Assembly (NCBI GenBank): GCA_002404095.1
Contig: DHJA01000002.1
Span: 2,952 to 22,821 of the forward strand
Length of the DNA: 19,870 nucleotides
From: Planctomycetaceae bacterium UBA4732
Lineage (GTDB): Bacteria; Planctomycetota; Planctomycetia; Gemmatales; Gemmataceae
Reading direction: 5' to 3'
Shown here: positions 5,101-13,453 of the stretch, piece after piece
Layout of the letters: each line of letters opens with the position of its first letter
Position numbering within the stretch: position 1 is the stretch's first letter
Notes under the pieces: generated by a model
Seen by the model: the letters and a program-made list of their open reading frames with translations, nothing else
Database searches by the model: none
What the model was told of the DNA's origin: nothing
Program-made: the position numbers and the translations under genes

Positions 5101-8100
5101 TCAGCCCTGACACAGGCATACCCGGAAGCCGATATCGTCACCGCGTTCGGTGGGTATGCTCCCGTTGCGACACGCTGACCGGCAACATCTTACGAGACTG
5201 TCCCACGATCCTCCACGAGTGACACGGCACTCGCCGACCTGACATCGTTGAGGGTCTGTCGCATTTAGCGACCATGAGCTGGGTGGGTACGGCCCGTACC
5301 AGTCCTGGCACCACTCCCAGACGTTGCCGTGCATGTCCTGTAACCCCCAAGGATTGGGTGCGAATTTGTCCACGGGGCTTGTCTCCTGGCGGTACAACCC
5401 CTGGCGCCCCTTGCCGCCGGCATCGTCGAAGTTCGCGTTATTCGGGGAGAGTGTGTCGCCGAAGTGGAATCTTGTGACTGTCCCAGCCCGGCAAGCGTAC
5501 TCCCATTCGGCCTCGGTGGGCAGGCGATACGTCTCGCCCTCTTTCGCAGTCAGTTTCTTACAGAAGTCCACAGCATCGTCCCAAGAAACATTCTCAATGG
5601 GAAGGTCGCGACCGTGAAAGGGGCTTTCGTGGCCGCCCATCAGATCACGCCACTGGCCCTGCGTGACGGGGTGGACGCCCAAATAGAAGCCGTTCGTAAG
5701 CGTCACGTCATGCAGGATTTCGTCCCGTCCGCGCCCTTCCTCGTCCAGGGGGCTGCCCATTGCAAAGGAACCGGCCGGAATCCAAGAAAACCTCATGCCG
5801 ATTGAATTGGTGTACAGCTCGCCGCTTTTGCGTCGGAGCTTTACCAAGGGAGACTCCACAGGCAATGCCCAAGGCGGCAATGGTGCGGAAGGCGGCGTCG
5901 ACATCGCGCGTTCCACAGGCGCGCCGAGCTGGTGGGCTGCTTCTTGGCGAGTTGGCTTGTGTTCACGTTTCTCCCGCTCCCGTTGCCAGAAATCCTTTAC
6001 TTCTCGGATGATCGCGTTGGCTCGGTCGGCCGTGAGTTTGTGACGCCGGCACAAAGCCTTGGCCATAGCTGTGTCTTCCCCGGTCGGCTTCCCTCCGGTC
6101 CTATTCAGGGCCGCCCGGACAAGCTCACGCAGTTGTTCCTCGCCTTCCTTTTGCCGGCCCAGCTCTTCCTCCTGTTCTCGACGCAGGCGCTCCTCCTGCT
6201 CACGGCGCCGAGTTTCCTGCCCTGCACGAGAGCATTCGTCCAGGACCGCCAACACCGGCTCGAAACCCTTCGGCCGTTGCTGCGGGTCGGGGTCCAGGCA
6301 CCCTTCCAGCAGATCGGCCAGCGGCTTTGGCAAGCTGTCCCATTGCTTCCGCCGCAGTTCGGTCGTCTTGAACATCGCATAGCAGCAGGTCCGGGCGAAG
6401 GCGTAGACATCGGAATATGGTCCCGGCTGGACCCCCGGCAGCTTGCCCAGTTGCTCGGGCGGGGCGTAGTCCAGTGTTCCCGCCACGCTCGAATCCAGAA
6501 TGCTTTTCTGGTCCGCACCGGTCCTGAGCCTGCTTGTCTCAACAGTCTGTTGCCGTAGAGCCAAGCCGAAGTCGATGATTTTCACCTTCCACAGGTTCCC
6601 TTCCTTTCGCACCAGAAGGTTAGCCGGTTTCAGGTCGCGGTGCAGCACTCCCTTGGCATGGGCCGCGATCATGCCCTCCGCCATCTGAACAGCCACCGCC
6701 AGCAGCTGCTCTAGGTTCAGCGGACCCCGTTGCTCTACGAACTCCTGCAAGCTTGTGCCGGGAAAGTAGTCCATGACCAGGTAGGGGCGGGCCTTATGGG
6801 TCAGGTCCGCGTATTCACAATCGCGCACAACGATGATGACCGGATGCGACAGTCGGCGGAGGATTCGCGCTTCGCGGAACACTTCGTCCGCGCTGCTTGC
6901 TAGGTCAGTGGCGTACAGCGTCTTAACCACTACGTTTTCGTCGAAGTGCCGATCGCGGCAAAGAACCCCCGCGCCGAAACCGCCCGCGCCGAGGATGCGT
7001 TTTGGCTCGTAGCGGTGCAGCGGGAATGGGGCGAACCGCTGCGGATCGTGAGAACCCGCCTCGCGGAGAGCCGACAACGCCGCGTCCCATTTCTTTTCCT
7101 CCAGGGCCGCGCGGTAGGCGTTGAACGACGCCTCCGCCTTGTCCGTCGGATTGCCGACGACCTGGACGACCTCGGTGAAGAGTTGCCGCGCCTCCGTGAA
7201 GTCTCCGGCCCCGACCTGCAACTTGCCCAGCCCGTTAAGCAGGGCCGGCGCCTGGCGTTGCTCCTCGGCAGGCAGTTCGCGGAAACGCGCCAGCAACGCC
7301 TTCACCGCCCGGCGTTCGTCCTCGCCGCGGATCGAACAACTGTTGCCCGGCCGCACTTCGCCCCGCGCCATGCCGACCTGACCGAGTCGCAACAGCACCT
7401 GCTCCATCAGGGTGCGGGCCTCGCCGCCGAACCGCTGCAACTCCGTCTGCATGTCCAGCACCGCCCCATGCGTCTCGACCGCGACGGTGTGCGTCTCCTC
7501 GATGGCCGCCTCGATTCGCCCTAATTGCTCGAAAAGGGCGTCGAATTGTCCGCCAAGCGACGCCAACGCTTTGCCCACCTCGCCGAACGCCTTCGCCTGC
7601 GACGCCGACAGTTGCCGTAGGCCGTCGAAGAAGAGGCCGTGGGCCAGCTCGTCGTTGGTCTCGACCTCGCGGCGGAAGAAATAGCAGAAGGCCGCCGCCA
7701 GCAACGGCGGCCCGGCCGGCGTCGGCGTGCGCAGCAGGCGGGCCAGGTTCGGGTAGTTCTCGGCCAGCGCGTCGGCGACGCCGTTTACGGCCCGCCGCGC
7801 CTCTTCGACCAATCCTTGCGGGTCGGCGTGGCGTGTAAAACCGGCCGCTTGGCGAGCGATGGCCGCGTGTGCTCCCTCGGGCGTGGACAGCCGGCCGGAC
7901 TTGCGGAGGCGTTTGAGTTCGTCCAGGCAATCCCGGCGGAAGTCGGCCGGCGCGCCGTCGAAGGAGACCGCGTTGCCGTCGAGGAAAAGTTGCACCTGTT
8001 CGCGGACGCCCTTGTCGTCGCCGGAGGCGAAGAAGACTTTCACGCGGTCGAGAAGGCCGTCGCCGGCCAACGCGACGCCGAGGCTCTGCCAGGCGCGGTT

Positions 8101-8247
8101 GTGGGCATGGTTCAGCGCTTTGGGCAGGGTGGTGCTATGGTCGCGGAAGCGCTGTTCGATGACTACGGCGATCTGGACGGCGCTGTCGGCGTAGTCGCCG
8201 ATCACCTGGCGTAGGCCGAAGCCGACCAGTTGGGTAATAGGGGACAT
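5101..8247 (-). CDS. Ser/Thr protein kinase fused to an FGE-sulfatase (SUMF1-like) domain
   Basis: A 1048-aa cytoplasmic multidomain protein with no signal peptide or clear TM segment. Residues ~1-290 are a helical N-terminal region of unknown function, followed by TPR-like helices (~340-400). The kinase domain has a Gly loop near 419 (GAGGFG), Lys442 (VVVK), catalytic Asp538 in HRDLKPAN, Asp559 in DFG and APPEQ, so it should be active. A charged coiled coil follows (~668-705), then an FGE-sulfatase fold from ~812 to the end (SIGMRFSWIPAGSFAMG, LPTEAEWEYACRAG, GNVWEWCQDW, RGGSW at ~1012-1015). The first of the two FGE active-site cysteines appears replaced by Ser (GGSWDS), so formylglycine-generating activity is doubtful and a sensing or binding role is likelier. 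ATG 8247 is chosen because the upstream open frame (to 8466) runs into an intergenic repeat. Confidence 0.85.
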   Translation of the reverse strand: MSPITQLVGFGLRQVIGDYADSAVQIAVVIEQRFRDHSTTLPKALNHAHNRAWQSLGVALAGDGLLDRVKVFFASGDDKGVREQVQLFLDGNAVSFDGAPADFRRDCLDELKRLRKSGRLSTPEGAHAAIARQAAGFTRHADPQGLVEEARRAVNGVADALAENYPNLARLLRTPTPAGPPLLAAAFCYFFRREVETNDELAHGLFFDGLRQLSASQAKAFGEVGKALASLGGQFDALFEQLGRIEAAIEETHTVAVETHGAVLDMQTELQRFGGEARTLMEQVLLRLGQVGMARGEVRPGNSCSIRGEDERRAVKALLARFRELPAEEQRQAPALLNGLGKLQVGAGDFTEARQLFTEVVQVVGNPTDKAEASFNAYRAALEEKKWDAALSALREAGSHDPQRFAPFPLHRYEPKRILGAGGFGAGVLCRDRHFDENVVVKTLYATDLASSADEVFREARILRRLSHPVIIVVRDCEYADLTHKARPYLVMDYFPGTSLQEFVEQRGPLNLEQLLAVAVQMAEGMIAAHAKGVLHRDLKPANLLVRKEGNLWKVKIIDFGLALRQQTVETSRLRTGADQKSILDSSVAGTLDYAPPEQLGKLPGVQPGPYSDVYAFARTCCYAMFKTTELRRKQWDSLPKPLADLLEGCLDPDPQQRPKGFEPVLAVLDECSRAGQETRRREQEERLRREQEEELGRQKEGEEQLRELVRAALNRTGGKPTGEDTAMAKALCRRHKLTADRANAIIREVKDFWQREREKREHKPTRQEAAHQLGAPVERAMSTPPSAPLPPWALPVESPLVKLRRKSGELYTNSIGMRFSWIPAGSFAMGSPLDEEGRGRDEILHDVTLTNGFYLGVHPVTQGQWRDLMGGHESPFHGRDLPIENVSWDDAVDFCKKLTAKEGETYRLPTEAEWEYACRAGTVTRFHFGDTLSPNNANFDDAGGKGRQGLYRQETSPVDKFAPNPWGLQDMHGNVWEWCQDWYGPYPPSSWSLNATDPQRCQVGECRVTRGGSWDSLVRCCRSACRNGSIPTERGDDIGFRVCLCQG

Positions 8248-8363
8248 GGGGCGTTGCCTTTGGATGCGAAATAGGGAGATATGTAGGACTGTACAGGGGC
8301 GGGGACGGGAACGCAAGCAGGAGGCGTCGCCCCTTTTCAAAGGCTTTCTATAAAGCAAAGAAG

Positions 8364-8485
8364 TAGCCACAGATGAACACAGATGAACACAGATAAGAAG
8401 GAAAGACGGGTCCGGATTGCTGGAGAACAGCGCATTTTTCGTCTCTGGCTCTTCATCCGTGTCCATCTGTGTTCATCTGTGGCTA
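8364..8485. repeat. 31-bp inverted repeat of the ATCTGTGTTCATCTGTGG type
   Basis: The left arm 8364-8394 (beginning TAGCCACAGATGAACACAGA) and the right arm 8455-8485 are inverted copies matching at 29 of 31 positions, 60 bases apart. The left arm itself contains tandem AGATGAACAC units. This sequence recurs widely in bacterial intergenic DNA and yields spurious peptides such as VHLCSSVA. It occupies the gap between the Phd-type gene and the kinase-FGE gene, exactly where a toxin partner would be expected. The remaining gap sequence shows no gene. Confidence 0.8.
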
Positions 8486-8518
8486 TTGTTTCCGGACAGG
8501 TTCTAAGTAGGCCATCGA

Positions 8519-8818
8519 TCACTGGCCTTTTTGGTTCAGCTTGTGCTTTTTACCCAAGCGCTCAAGGGCCTCGAGCGCCGGCTCCGAGCGTCCCGCCTCA
8601 ACATCTTCGCGGCTTTCGCGCAGGAACTCCATCATTTCGCCCCGCTCGGCTAGCTCCAGAAGTCGTTGATAGTTGGCCGCGTCCTGAACGACTAATTCGG
8701 CTTTCCCATGTATCGTCAAGACCAGGGGATTCCCGCTTTTCTTCATCCGCGCCATAAACTCGGTTGTCTTACGTTTGAAGTCGCTCAGCGAATGGATGTC
8801 CTGCGACAGATCAATCAT
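8519..8818 (-). CDS. Phd/YefM-type antitoxin, orphan
   Basis: A 99-aa protein whose first ~60 residues fit the Phd/YefM fold: IDLSQDIHSLSDFKRKTTEF, then the PLVLTIHGKAELVV strand pair and NYQRLLELAE. The C-terminal part (EFLRESREDVEAGRSEPALE) is the flexible toxin-binding segment. A GGAG lies 8 bases upstream of ATG 8818. In the normal order a ParE/RelE toxin gene would follow at 8250-8515; instead there is an inverted repeat. A GTG at 8522 overlaps the stop (GTGA) and opens a frame of only about 12 codons before the repeat, possibly a toxin remnant. The antitoxin may regulate itself; no operator could be defined. Confidence 0.8.
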   Translation of the reverse strand: MIDLSQDIHSLSDFKRKTTEFMARMKKSGNPLVLTIHGKAELVVQDAANYQRLLELAERGEMMEFLRESREDVEAGRSEPALEALERLGKKHKLNQKGQ

Positions 8819-8879
8819 GGCTCAGTTCTCCGCACTGAATTTGCACCCGATTTGATGTTACCCGGCGCCGAGGCTTTAT

Positions 8880-8891
8880 GCAACCGGTTGC
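8880..8891. promoter_or_regulatory. 12-bp perfect palindrome, candidate operator
   Basis: GCAACCGGTTGC is self-complementary and lies in the 228-base divergent intergenic region between the Phd-type gene (minus) and the lectin kinase gene (plus), 62 bases from the antitoxin start. Position suits an antitoxin autoregulatory site or a kinase regulator site. The rest of the region holds only a weak plus-strand frame (8878-9072) that I do not accept as a gene. Confidence 0.3.
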
Positions 8892-9046
8892 GGACAACGT
8901 CGATGTCGCCGTTGCAATCGCCGGCGCGGCCCTTGCGTACGCCGCAAATACATGGCAAACTAATGAAAGATTCGTGATAAGCGGTCGTCCCCTCGGCGTA
9001 AGCGTCACGGCCGTGACCTTTGCCGGCTTCTCTTATGGTGGACGCA

Positions 9047-11527
9047 ATGGCTGCGCCGTCCTCGGTTGCTGATCTTTTGAACTTGGTACGCCAGAGCCTT
9101 CCTCTGGACCCGTCGCGCCTGGACACCTACGTCGCGGAGCTACGGCGTTCGGCCGTCTTGCCGGGCAAACCAGAGGATCTGGCCGGCCTTCTCGTCCGCG
9201 ACGGCTTCCTGACCGCATTTCAGGCCGACCATCTGATGCGCGGTCGGCGGCCCAAATTCCTCATTGGCAAGTATGTAATCCTCGACCGAATTGGCGCGGG
9301 CGGTATGGGAGCGGTCTATCTGTGCGAGCATCTCCAGCTGGAGCGGCAGGTTGCCTTGAAGGTGCTGCCAGCCGATCAGGCCGATGATGCTGGCGCCCTT
9401 GCCCGTTTCATCCGGGAAGCCCAAGCGGTCGCCGCTTTGAACCATCCCCATATCGTCCGCGCCTACGACGTGGATGTGGAAGGCAAGACCTACTTTTTGG
9501 TGATGGAATATGTGGACGGCGTCAACCTTCAGGATTTAGTCACAAGACACGGCCGGCTGGACCCGACGCGCGCCGCCCATTATATCAGCCAATCGGCCGC
9601 GGGATTGCAGCACGCCCACCAAGCCGGCTTGGTCCACCGCGACATCAAACCGGCCAATCTGCTGCTTAGTCGAACGGGCGTCGTCAAAGTGCTGGACCTG
9701 GGGCTGGCCCGCTTCTTCCACGACGACGAGGACGCCTTGACGAAGGAACATTCCGGCCAAGCCATCCTGGGTACGGCCGACTACTTGGCGCCGGAGCAGG
9801 GACGCAACAGCCACGATGTTGACATTCGCGCCGACATTTACAGCCTGGGCGCGACCTTCTATTTTCTCCTCGTTGGTAGAGCACCCTTTGCCGACGGGAC
9901 ATTGAATCAAAAGCTCATCTGGCATCAAATGAAGACGCCGATGGCGGTGCGAAAGTTGCGCCCCGACGTGCCCGAAGCGATGGCGATGGTGATCTCACGC
10001 ATGATGGCGAAGGACGCGGCGGGGCGCTATCAGACGCCGGCGGACGTGGTCGCCGCCCTCGCACCATGGACGCAGACGGTGTTGCGACTACCCGCGCCAG
10101 CCGAGCTTCCGCCGCTGCGGCCCACTGCCCGCGCCGGCCGGATGGGACGAAACGTCGGGAGATCGGCCGATTCCACCGTGGTTAATCGCGCCTCCCGCAC
10201 TACGGCTCTCTCGGCGCCGCCCGCGGCCGCCTCGGCGCCGCTCGCTTCCATAGCGGCGATGCTCAACCTGGAACTTCCGCCAGCCCCGCCGCGAGTTGCC
10301 GCCGCCGCCAGTCCGGCGCTGAACGTTGGACCGACGGGGCCCGCAGTACCGCAGACGTTACTTCCCCAGTCCGGCGACGATTGGTCCTGTCTCTTCGATG
10401 ACGACTCGGACGCCGGCAAACCGTCCACCCCATCGGGAGGCCGACGCTCCGGCAAAAGGCACGGCCTTTATATTCGGAATCACCGCTGGTATATCGTGGG
10501 AGCAATCCCGGCCTTGCTATTGTTGATCGGCGGCGTCTGGCTGATCGTGGCGCTCGTTTCCGCCACGCCCAAACCTATCACCGCGCCGTCCGGACAGACG
10601 TTGGCGCTGCCCGAAAAGCCGCGTGGCCCCGTGAACCTACGAGCGACGGCCAATGGGGCGGAGGCGATTGAGTTGACTTGGGACGATCCTAACGGGCCGT
10701 CGATTGGCTTCCGTATCGACCAGGCCGCCGACCGTTATTTCACCAAAAATGTGGTTGGGACGAGTCTGGCTAATGGGGACGCTCGAGCTTACACCTTTAC
10801 CCGCCTTGCATCCGGCGCGGCGTACTACTACCGGATGCGAGCGCTCCGAGAATCCGGCGAGTCGAGCGTTTCCAACGTGGCCTGGGCGCCAGTGTTCTAC
10901 GCGCAGGGATTCACGCCAAGCGGATTGGTATTAAACCGCGGCGCCGTGGTCATCGACAAAGCTCTGCGCCTGACGGATGCCGGCCCCAACGAAGCGCGTA
11001 GCGCCTTCTACCAGAATTCGGTGGACGTCCGCTCGTTTACGACGCAATTCCGCTTCAAGATCAGCCCTAGCACGGCGGACGGCTTCACCTTCTGCATCCA
11101 CGGTGGCGAGCCGACGGCGGTGGGCGTCTCGGCTGGCGGTCTCGGTTATCAGGGCATTCCGAACAGCATGGCCGTGAAATTCGACTTGTTCAGCAACGAC
11201 GGTGAAGGCCCCAACTCGACTGGCGTCTACCTAAACGGCGACAAGCCCACCAACGCCGGCGCGATCGATTTGACGCCGAGCGGCATCGACCTACATAGCG
11301 GCCGCACTTATGACGCGACCATCGACTATAAAGATAAGAAACTGACTTTAACAATCGTCGATGTCCAGGATATGACGAAGAGATTCTCGCATACGTTCGA
11401 TGTGGACGTGCCCGCGGCGGTCCACGGCTCAACGGCATACGTTGGCTTCACGGGAGGCACTGGCGGAGCGGGCGCGAACCAGGACATTTTGACGTGGACG
11501 TGGCTATCGACTGACGCTAGGCAATGA
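9047..11527 (+). CDS. Transmembrane Ser/Thr kinase with FN3 and legume-lectin-like ectodomain
   Basis: An 826-aa PknB-type receptor kinase. An N-terminal helical segment (~1-70, LNLVRQSLPLDPSRLDTYVA) is typical of Gemmata kinases. The kinase domain (~76-340) has GAGGMG at 83-88, Lys105 (ALK), Asp199 in HRDIKPAN, Asp217 in DLG (Leu instead of Phe) and APEQ. After a Pro/Ala-rich linker, one TM helix (~481-506) places the C-terminus outside the cytoplasm. Then come an FN3 domain (~525-612, ending ESGESSVSNVAW) and an L-type (legume) lectin-like beta-sandwich (~617-822, with ADGFTFCIHGG, GYQGIPNSMAVKFDLFSNDG and HTFDVDVP). It probably senses glycan or a wall ligand. ATG 9047 is preferred to 9035 or TTG 9020 because GGTGGA lies 4 bases upstream. 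Confidence 0.85.
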   Translation: MAAPSSVADLLNLVRQSLPLDPSRLDTYVAELRRSAVLPGKPEDLAGLLVRDGFLTAFQADHLMRGRRPKFLIGKYVILDRIGAGGMGAVYLCEHLQLERQVALKVLPADQADDAGALARFIREAQAVAALNHPHIVRAYDVDVEGKTYFLVMEYVDGVNLQDLVTRHGRLDPTRAAHYISQSAAGLQHAHQAGLVHRDIKPANLLLSRTGVVKVLDLGLARFFHDDEDALTKEHSGQAILGTADYLAPEQGRNSHDVDIRADIYSLGATFYFLLVGRAPFADGTLNQKLIWHQMKTPMAVRKLRPDVPEAMAMVISRMMAKDAAGRYQTPADVVAALAPWTQTVLRLPAPAELPPLRPTARAGRMGRNVGRSADSTVVNRASRTTALSAPPAAASAPLASIAAMLNLELPPAPPRVAAAASPALNVGPTGPAVPQTLLPQSGDDWSCLFDDDSDAGKPSTPSGGRRSGKRHGLYIRNHRWYIVGAIPALLLLIGGVWLIVALVSATPKPITAPSGQTLALPEKPRGPVNLRATANGAEAIELTWDDPNGPSIGFRIDQAADRYFTKNVVGTSLANGDARAYTFTRLASGAAYYYRMRALRESGESSVSNVAWAPVFYAQGFTPSGLVLNRGAVVIDKALRLTDAGPNEARSAFYQNSVDVRSFTTQFRFKISPSTADGFTFCIHGGEPTAVGVSAGGLGYQGIPNSMAVKFDLFSNDGEGPNSTGVYLNGDKPTNAGAIDLTPSGIDLHSGRTYDATIDYKDKKLTLTIVDVQDMTKRFSHTFDVDVPAAVHGSTAYVGFTGGTGGAGANQDILTWTWLSTDARQ

Positions 11528-11541
11528 GCCGGAGGCATGGG

Positions 11542-11844
11542 ATGAACACTGCGGCGAGGAGTGAACCCCGCATCGCCAAGCTGGAAGTCACTGAGGATGC
11601 CATCGTCGCCCAGTTGCTCGACGGGCGAACAATTAGTGTGCCGTTAACGTGGTCGTGGCGCCTGGCCGACGCGACGCCGGCGCAGCGCCGGCGTTTTGAG
11701 ATCCTGGGAAGCGGCGAGGGAATCCATTGGCCTGACATCGACGAAGACATCAGCGCTCAGGGAATGTTGCAGGGGATCCCAGCACGTCCGCCCAAGCAAG
11801 GTAAGGCGAAACGCCAGCCGGTCAAGCCGGTACTTGTCGATTAA
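11542..11844 (+). CDS. DUF2442 domain protein
   Basis: A 100-aa protein with the DUF2442 signature: RIAKLEVTEDAIVAQLLDGR, the ISVPLTWSWRL strand, ATPAQRRRFEILGSGEGIHW and PDIDEDISAQGML. This small fold is found alone and next to toxin-like genes (for example DUF4160), and its biochemical role is not established. The start ATG 11542 follows GGAGG (spacing ~7); an ATG at 11524 overlapping the kinase stop is the alternative. With 14 bases separating it from the kinase gene, the two are likely on one transcript, but a functional link is not implied by family knowledge. The Lys/Arg/Pro-rich tail (PARPPKQGKAKRQPVKPV) is a variable extension. Confidence 0.8.
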   Translation: MNTAARSEPRIAKLEVTEDAIVAQLLDGRTISVPLTWSWRLADATPAQRRRFEILGSGEGIHWPDIDEDISAQGMLQGIPARPPKQGKAKRQPVKPVLVD

Positions 11845-11945
11845 ACCACCAGTGCATACAACGGGCCAAAACAACTCTTGGGGGCTGTTGACAACAAGAC
11901 AGCTATTCGCGTCGCTCGACGGATGACTGATCAGGGAGGGTGGCC

Positions 11946-13367
11946 GTGAACCGCTTTGGGATGAAGTGGATCGTTCAACTCGCCGCAGCGGTTCTTACGC
12001 TGATGGCGTGCCCGCTCTTCGCCGTGGGGCAAGGCACGGTGCAGAACGTGATGGCAACGTGCGGTGCGCCTTCTCCGGCATGGACGGGGTGGGGCCAACC
12101 GACTGAGATTGCTGTCCATGCCACGGCGACTGCCCCTACTCCCGACACGGGTTCGACTCTTCAAGTGCCGAACTGGCATTGGACCGTCCAAAAGGTCGAG
12201 TATTCCAACGACAACATTTCCTTTACCGAAGGCGGAGTCTCTTCCACCCAATTCACGAACGGCACTACAGCGGACGACACCCTGAAAGCATGGTTCTACC
12301 AAGGGGCATACTGGCGCATCACTTGCAAGGTGACGGTCGGTTATTCCGAAACACCGGGAACAGCTACTTGGACGGGAACAGCGACCTGCACGTCGCTCCC
12401 CAACTGCGGCGAGTTGGTCAGCGTCACCGTGACATCTGGAGCGACGCAGACGAACGTGTTGCAAGTAAACGACTACCCGAACTGGGCGGCGGTCCTGCAG
12501 TACCTCGGTACGGTCAATATCAAGGCCACCGTCAAACCCAATGATGTGAACGCAGCGAACCTGATCCAGTGGACGAATGGGGCGGCGGTCGCGGGCGACA
12601 ATACCCAGCGGACGGTGGACAAGGGCACTTCGGCGAGGACGGAGGTAACAGCGGTGGTCGGCGGGGCGCCAGCGCAGGGAGTCAATATCTGGATCATCTG
12701 GGCGACCGTGACCATCCAGCTTACCGACACCGACAAGGTCGCACAAGATGACAACTCTAGTTTGTTCACTGACAACGGTGGGAATTGGCCGGATGCGCTG
12801 GGAGGCGGTACGGGCCTGGGGCCTATCGACCACGATGCGGTCCCGGGCCTCACATACGCCTACACTGTCGGCAAGATGCAGGCGACCGGTAAGCTAACGC
12901 CTCCGGGCATAGGTACGGTTATTTCCACGACCGCCTGGAAACTCAACAGGACGCGAGAGGATATAGCTTGGGATAACGGCGGCCACTACAGCTTTGGGAT
13001 CTGGGTCATGGGTCCATCGTCTCAAGACCCGGCAGGCAAAAACGATATAACAGCTGAAGGAGCAGCTTCCCAAGATTGGGATCCCACATCTGGAGGAAGT
13101 GTGGATACTATTTACGATGTAGATGCGCCGGGTTGTTCTGTCATGCTGGGGGGCACCGAGATAAACCATACATCTGAAAGCTATGTAAATTTTACTCAGT
13201 GGATCACTGTAACCCTTGATGCGGAAACCATCTGCTCCGACAACGCGCTCTGGAGCTATCAAGCGCAGGTGGACGGCGACAAGGCCGTGGGGTCCAGGAT
13301 CGACCTGAACCAGCTGAGTACCGGATCTATCAACATCCCAGCTGGCCCTCATTACACAAAACGGTAG
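11946..13367 (+). CDS. Secreted protein of unknown function (473 aa)
   Basis: A 473-aa protein with an N-terminal signal peptide (NRFGMKWIVQLAAAVLTLMA then CPLFAVGQG; predicted cleavage near residue 30). The mature part is beta-rich and Thr/Val/Trp-rich. It has an N-terminal Ig-like section (VQKVEYSNDNISFTEGG, YWRITCKVTVGY), a central segment (VNIWIIWATVTIQLTD), and a C-terminal section with DTIYDVDAPG and a few cysteines. Similar secreted proteins occur in planctomycetes and verrucomicrobia, without known function. GTG 11946 follows AGGGAGGG by ~5 bases; GTG 11940 and ATG 11961 are alternatives. Bases ~12960-13200 are visibly more AT-rich than their surroundings. It starts a run of plus-strand envelope genes. 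Confidence 0.7.
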   Translation: MNRFGMKWIVQLAAAVLTLMACPLFAVGQGTVQNVMATCGAPSPAWTGWGQPTEIAVHATATAPTPDTGSTLQVPNWHWTVQKVEYSNDNISFTEGGVSSTQFTNGTTADDTLKAWFYQGAYWRITCKVTVGYSETPGTATWTGTATCTSLPNCGELVSVTVTSGATQTNVLQVNDYPNWAAVLQYLGTVNIKATVKPNDVNAANLIQWTNGAAVAGDNTQRTVDKGTSARTEVTAVVGGAPAQGVNIWIIWATVTIQLTDTDKVAQDDNSSLFTDNGGNWPDALGGGTGLGPIDHDAVPGLTYAYTVGKMQATGKLTPPGIGTVISTTAWKLNRTREDIAWDNGGHYSFGIWVMGPSSQDPAGKNDITAEGAASQDWDPTSGGSVDTIYDVDAPGCSVMLGGTEINHTSESYVNFTQWITVTLDAETICSDNALWSYQAQVDGDKAVGSRIDLNQLSTGSINIPAGPHYTKR

Positions 13368-13426
13368 CGTCTCAGTTTGATTGTCACCCCTCTCCCCCTG
13401 GGGGAGAGGGCCGTACCCATGAGACG
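13368..13426 (+). terminator. Nested hairpin after the secreted-protein gene
   Basis: CCCTCTCCCCC (13388-13398) and GGGGGAGAGGG (13400-13410) form a strong stem around a single base (10 bp with loop CTG). An outer CGTCTCA (13368-13374) pairs with TGAGACG (13420-13426). It begins at the base after the TAG stop. There is no T-run, so a terminator is possible but not canonical; it could equally be a dispersed palindromic element or a stability hairpin. Confidence 0.5.
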
Positions 13427-13453
13427 AAACTGACCTACTTACGGGAGCAATAC

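Noticed and set aside
5101..5230. Diversity-generating retroelement variable region at the end of the FGE fold
   Set aside because: FGE/C-type-lectin ends are typical DGR targets, but no template repeat or reverse transcriptase exists in the window and no near-copy of this stretch was seen.
7235..7930. 231-codon minus-strand frame within the kinase-FGE gene
   Set aside because: Arg/Gly/Ala-rich shadow frame of the real coding sequence.
8337..8522. Minus-strand 61-codon frame starting GTG 8522 as the Phd toxin
   Set aside because: After about 12 codons it reads through the 31-bp inverted repeat, giving the spurious VHLW/VHLCSSVA-type peptide; no RelE/ParE features.
8878..9072. 64-codon plus-strand frame upstream of the lectin kinase
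   Set aside because: It overlaps the start of the kinase gene, lacks a ribosome site and has no family character.
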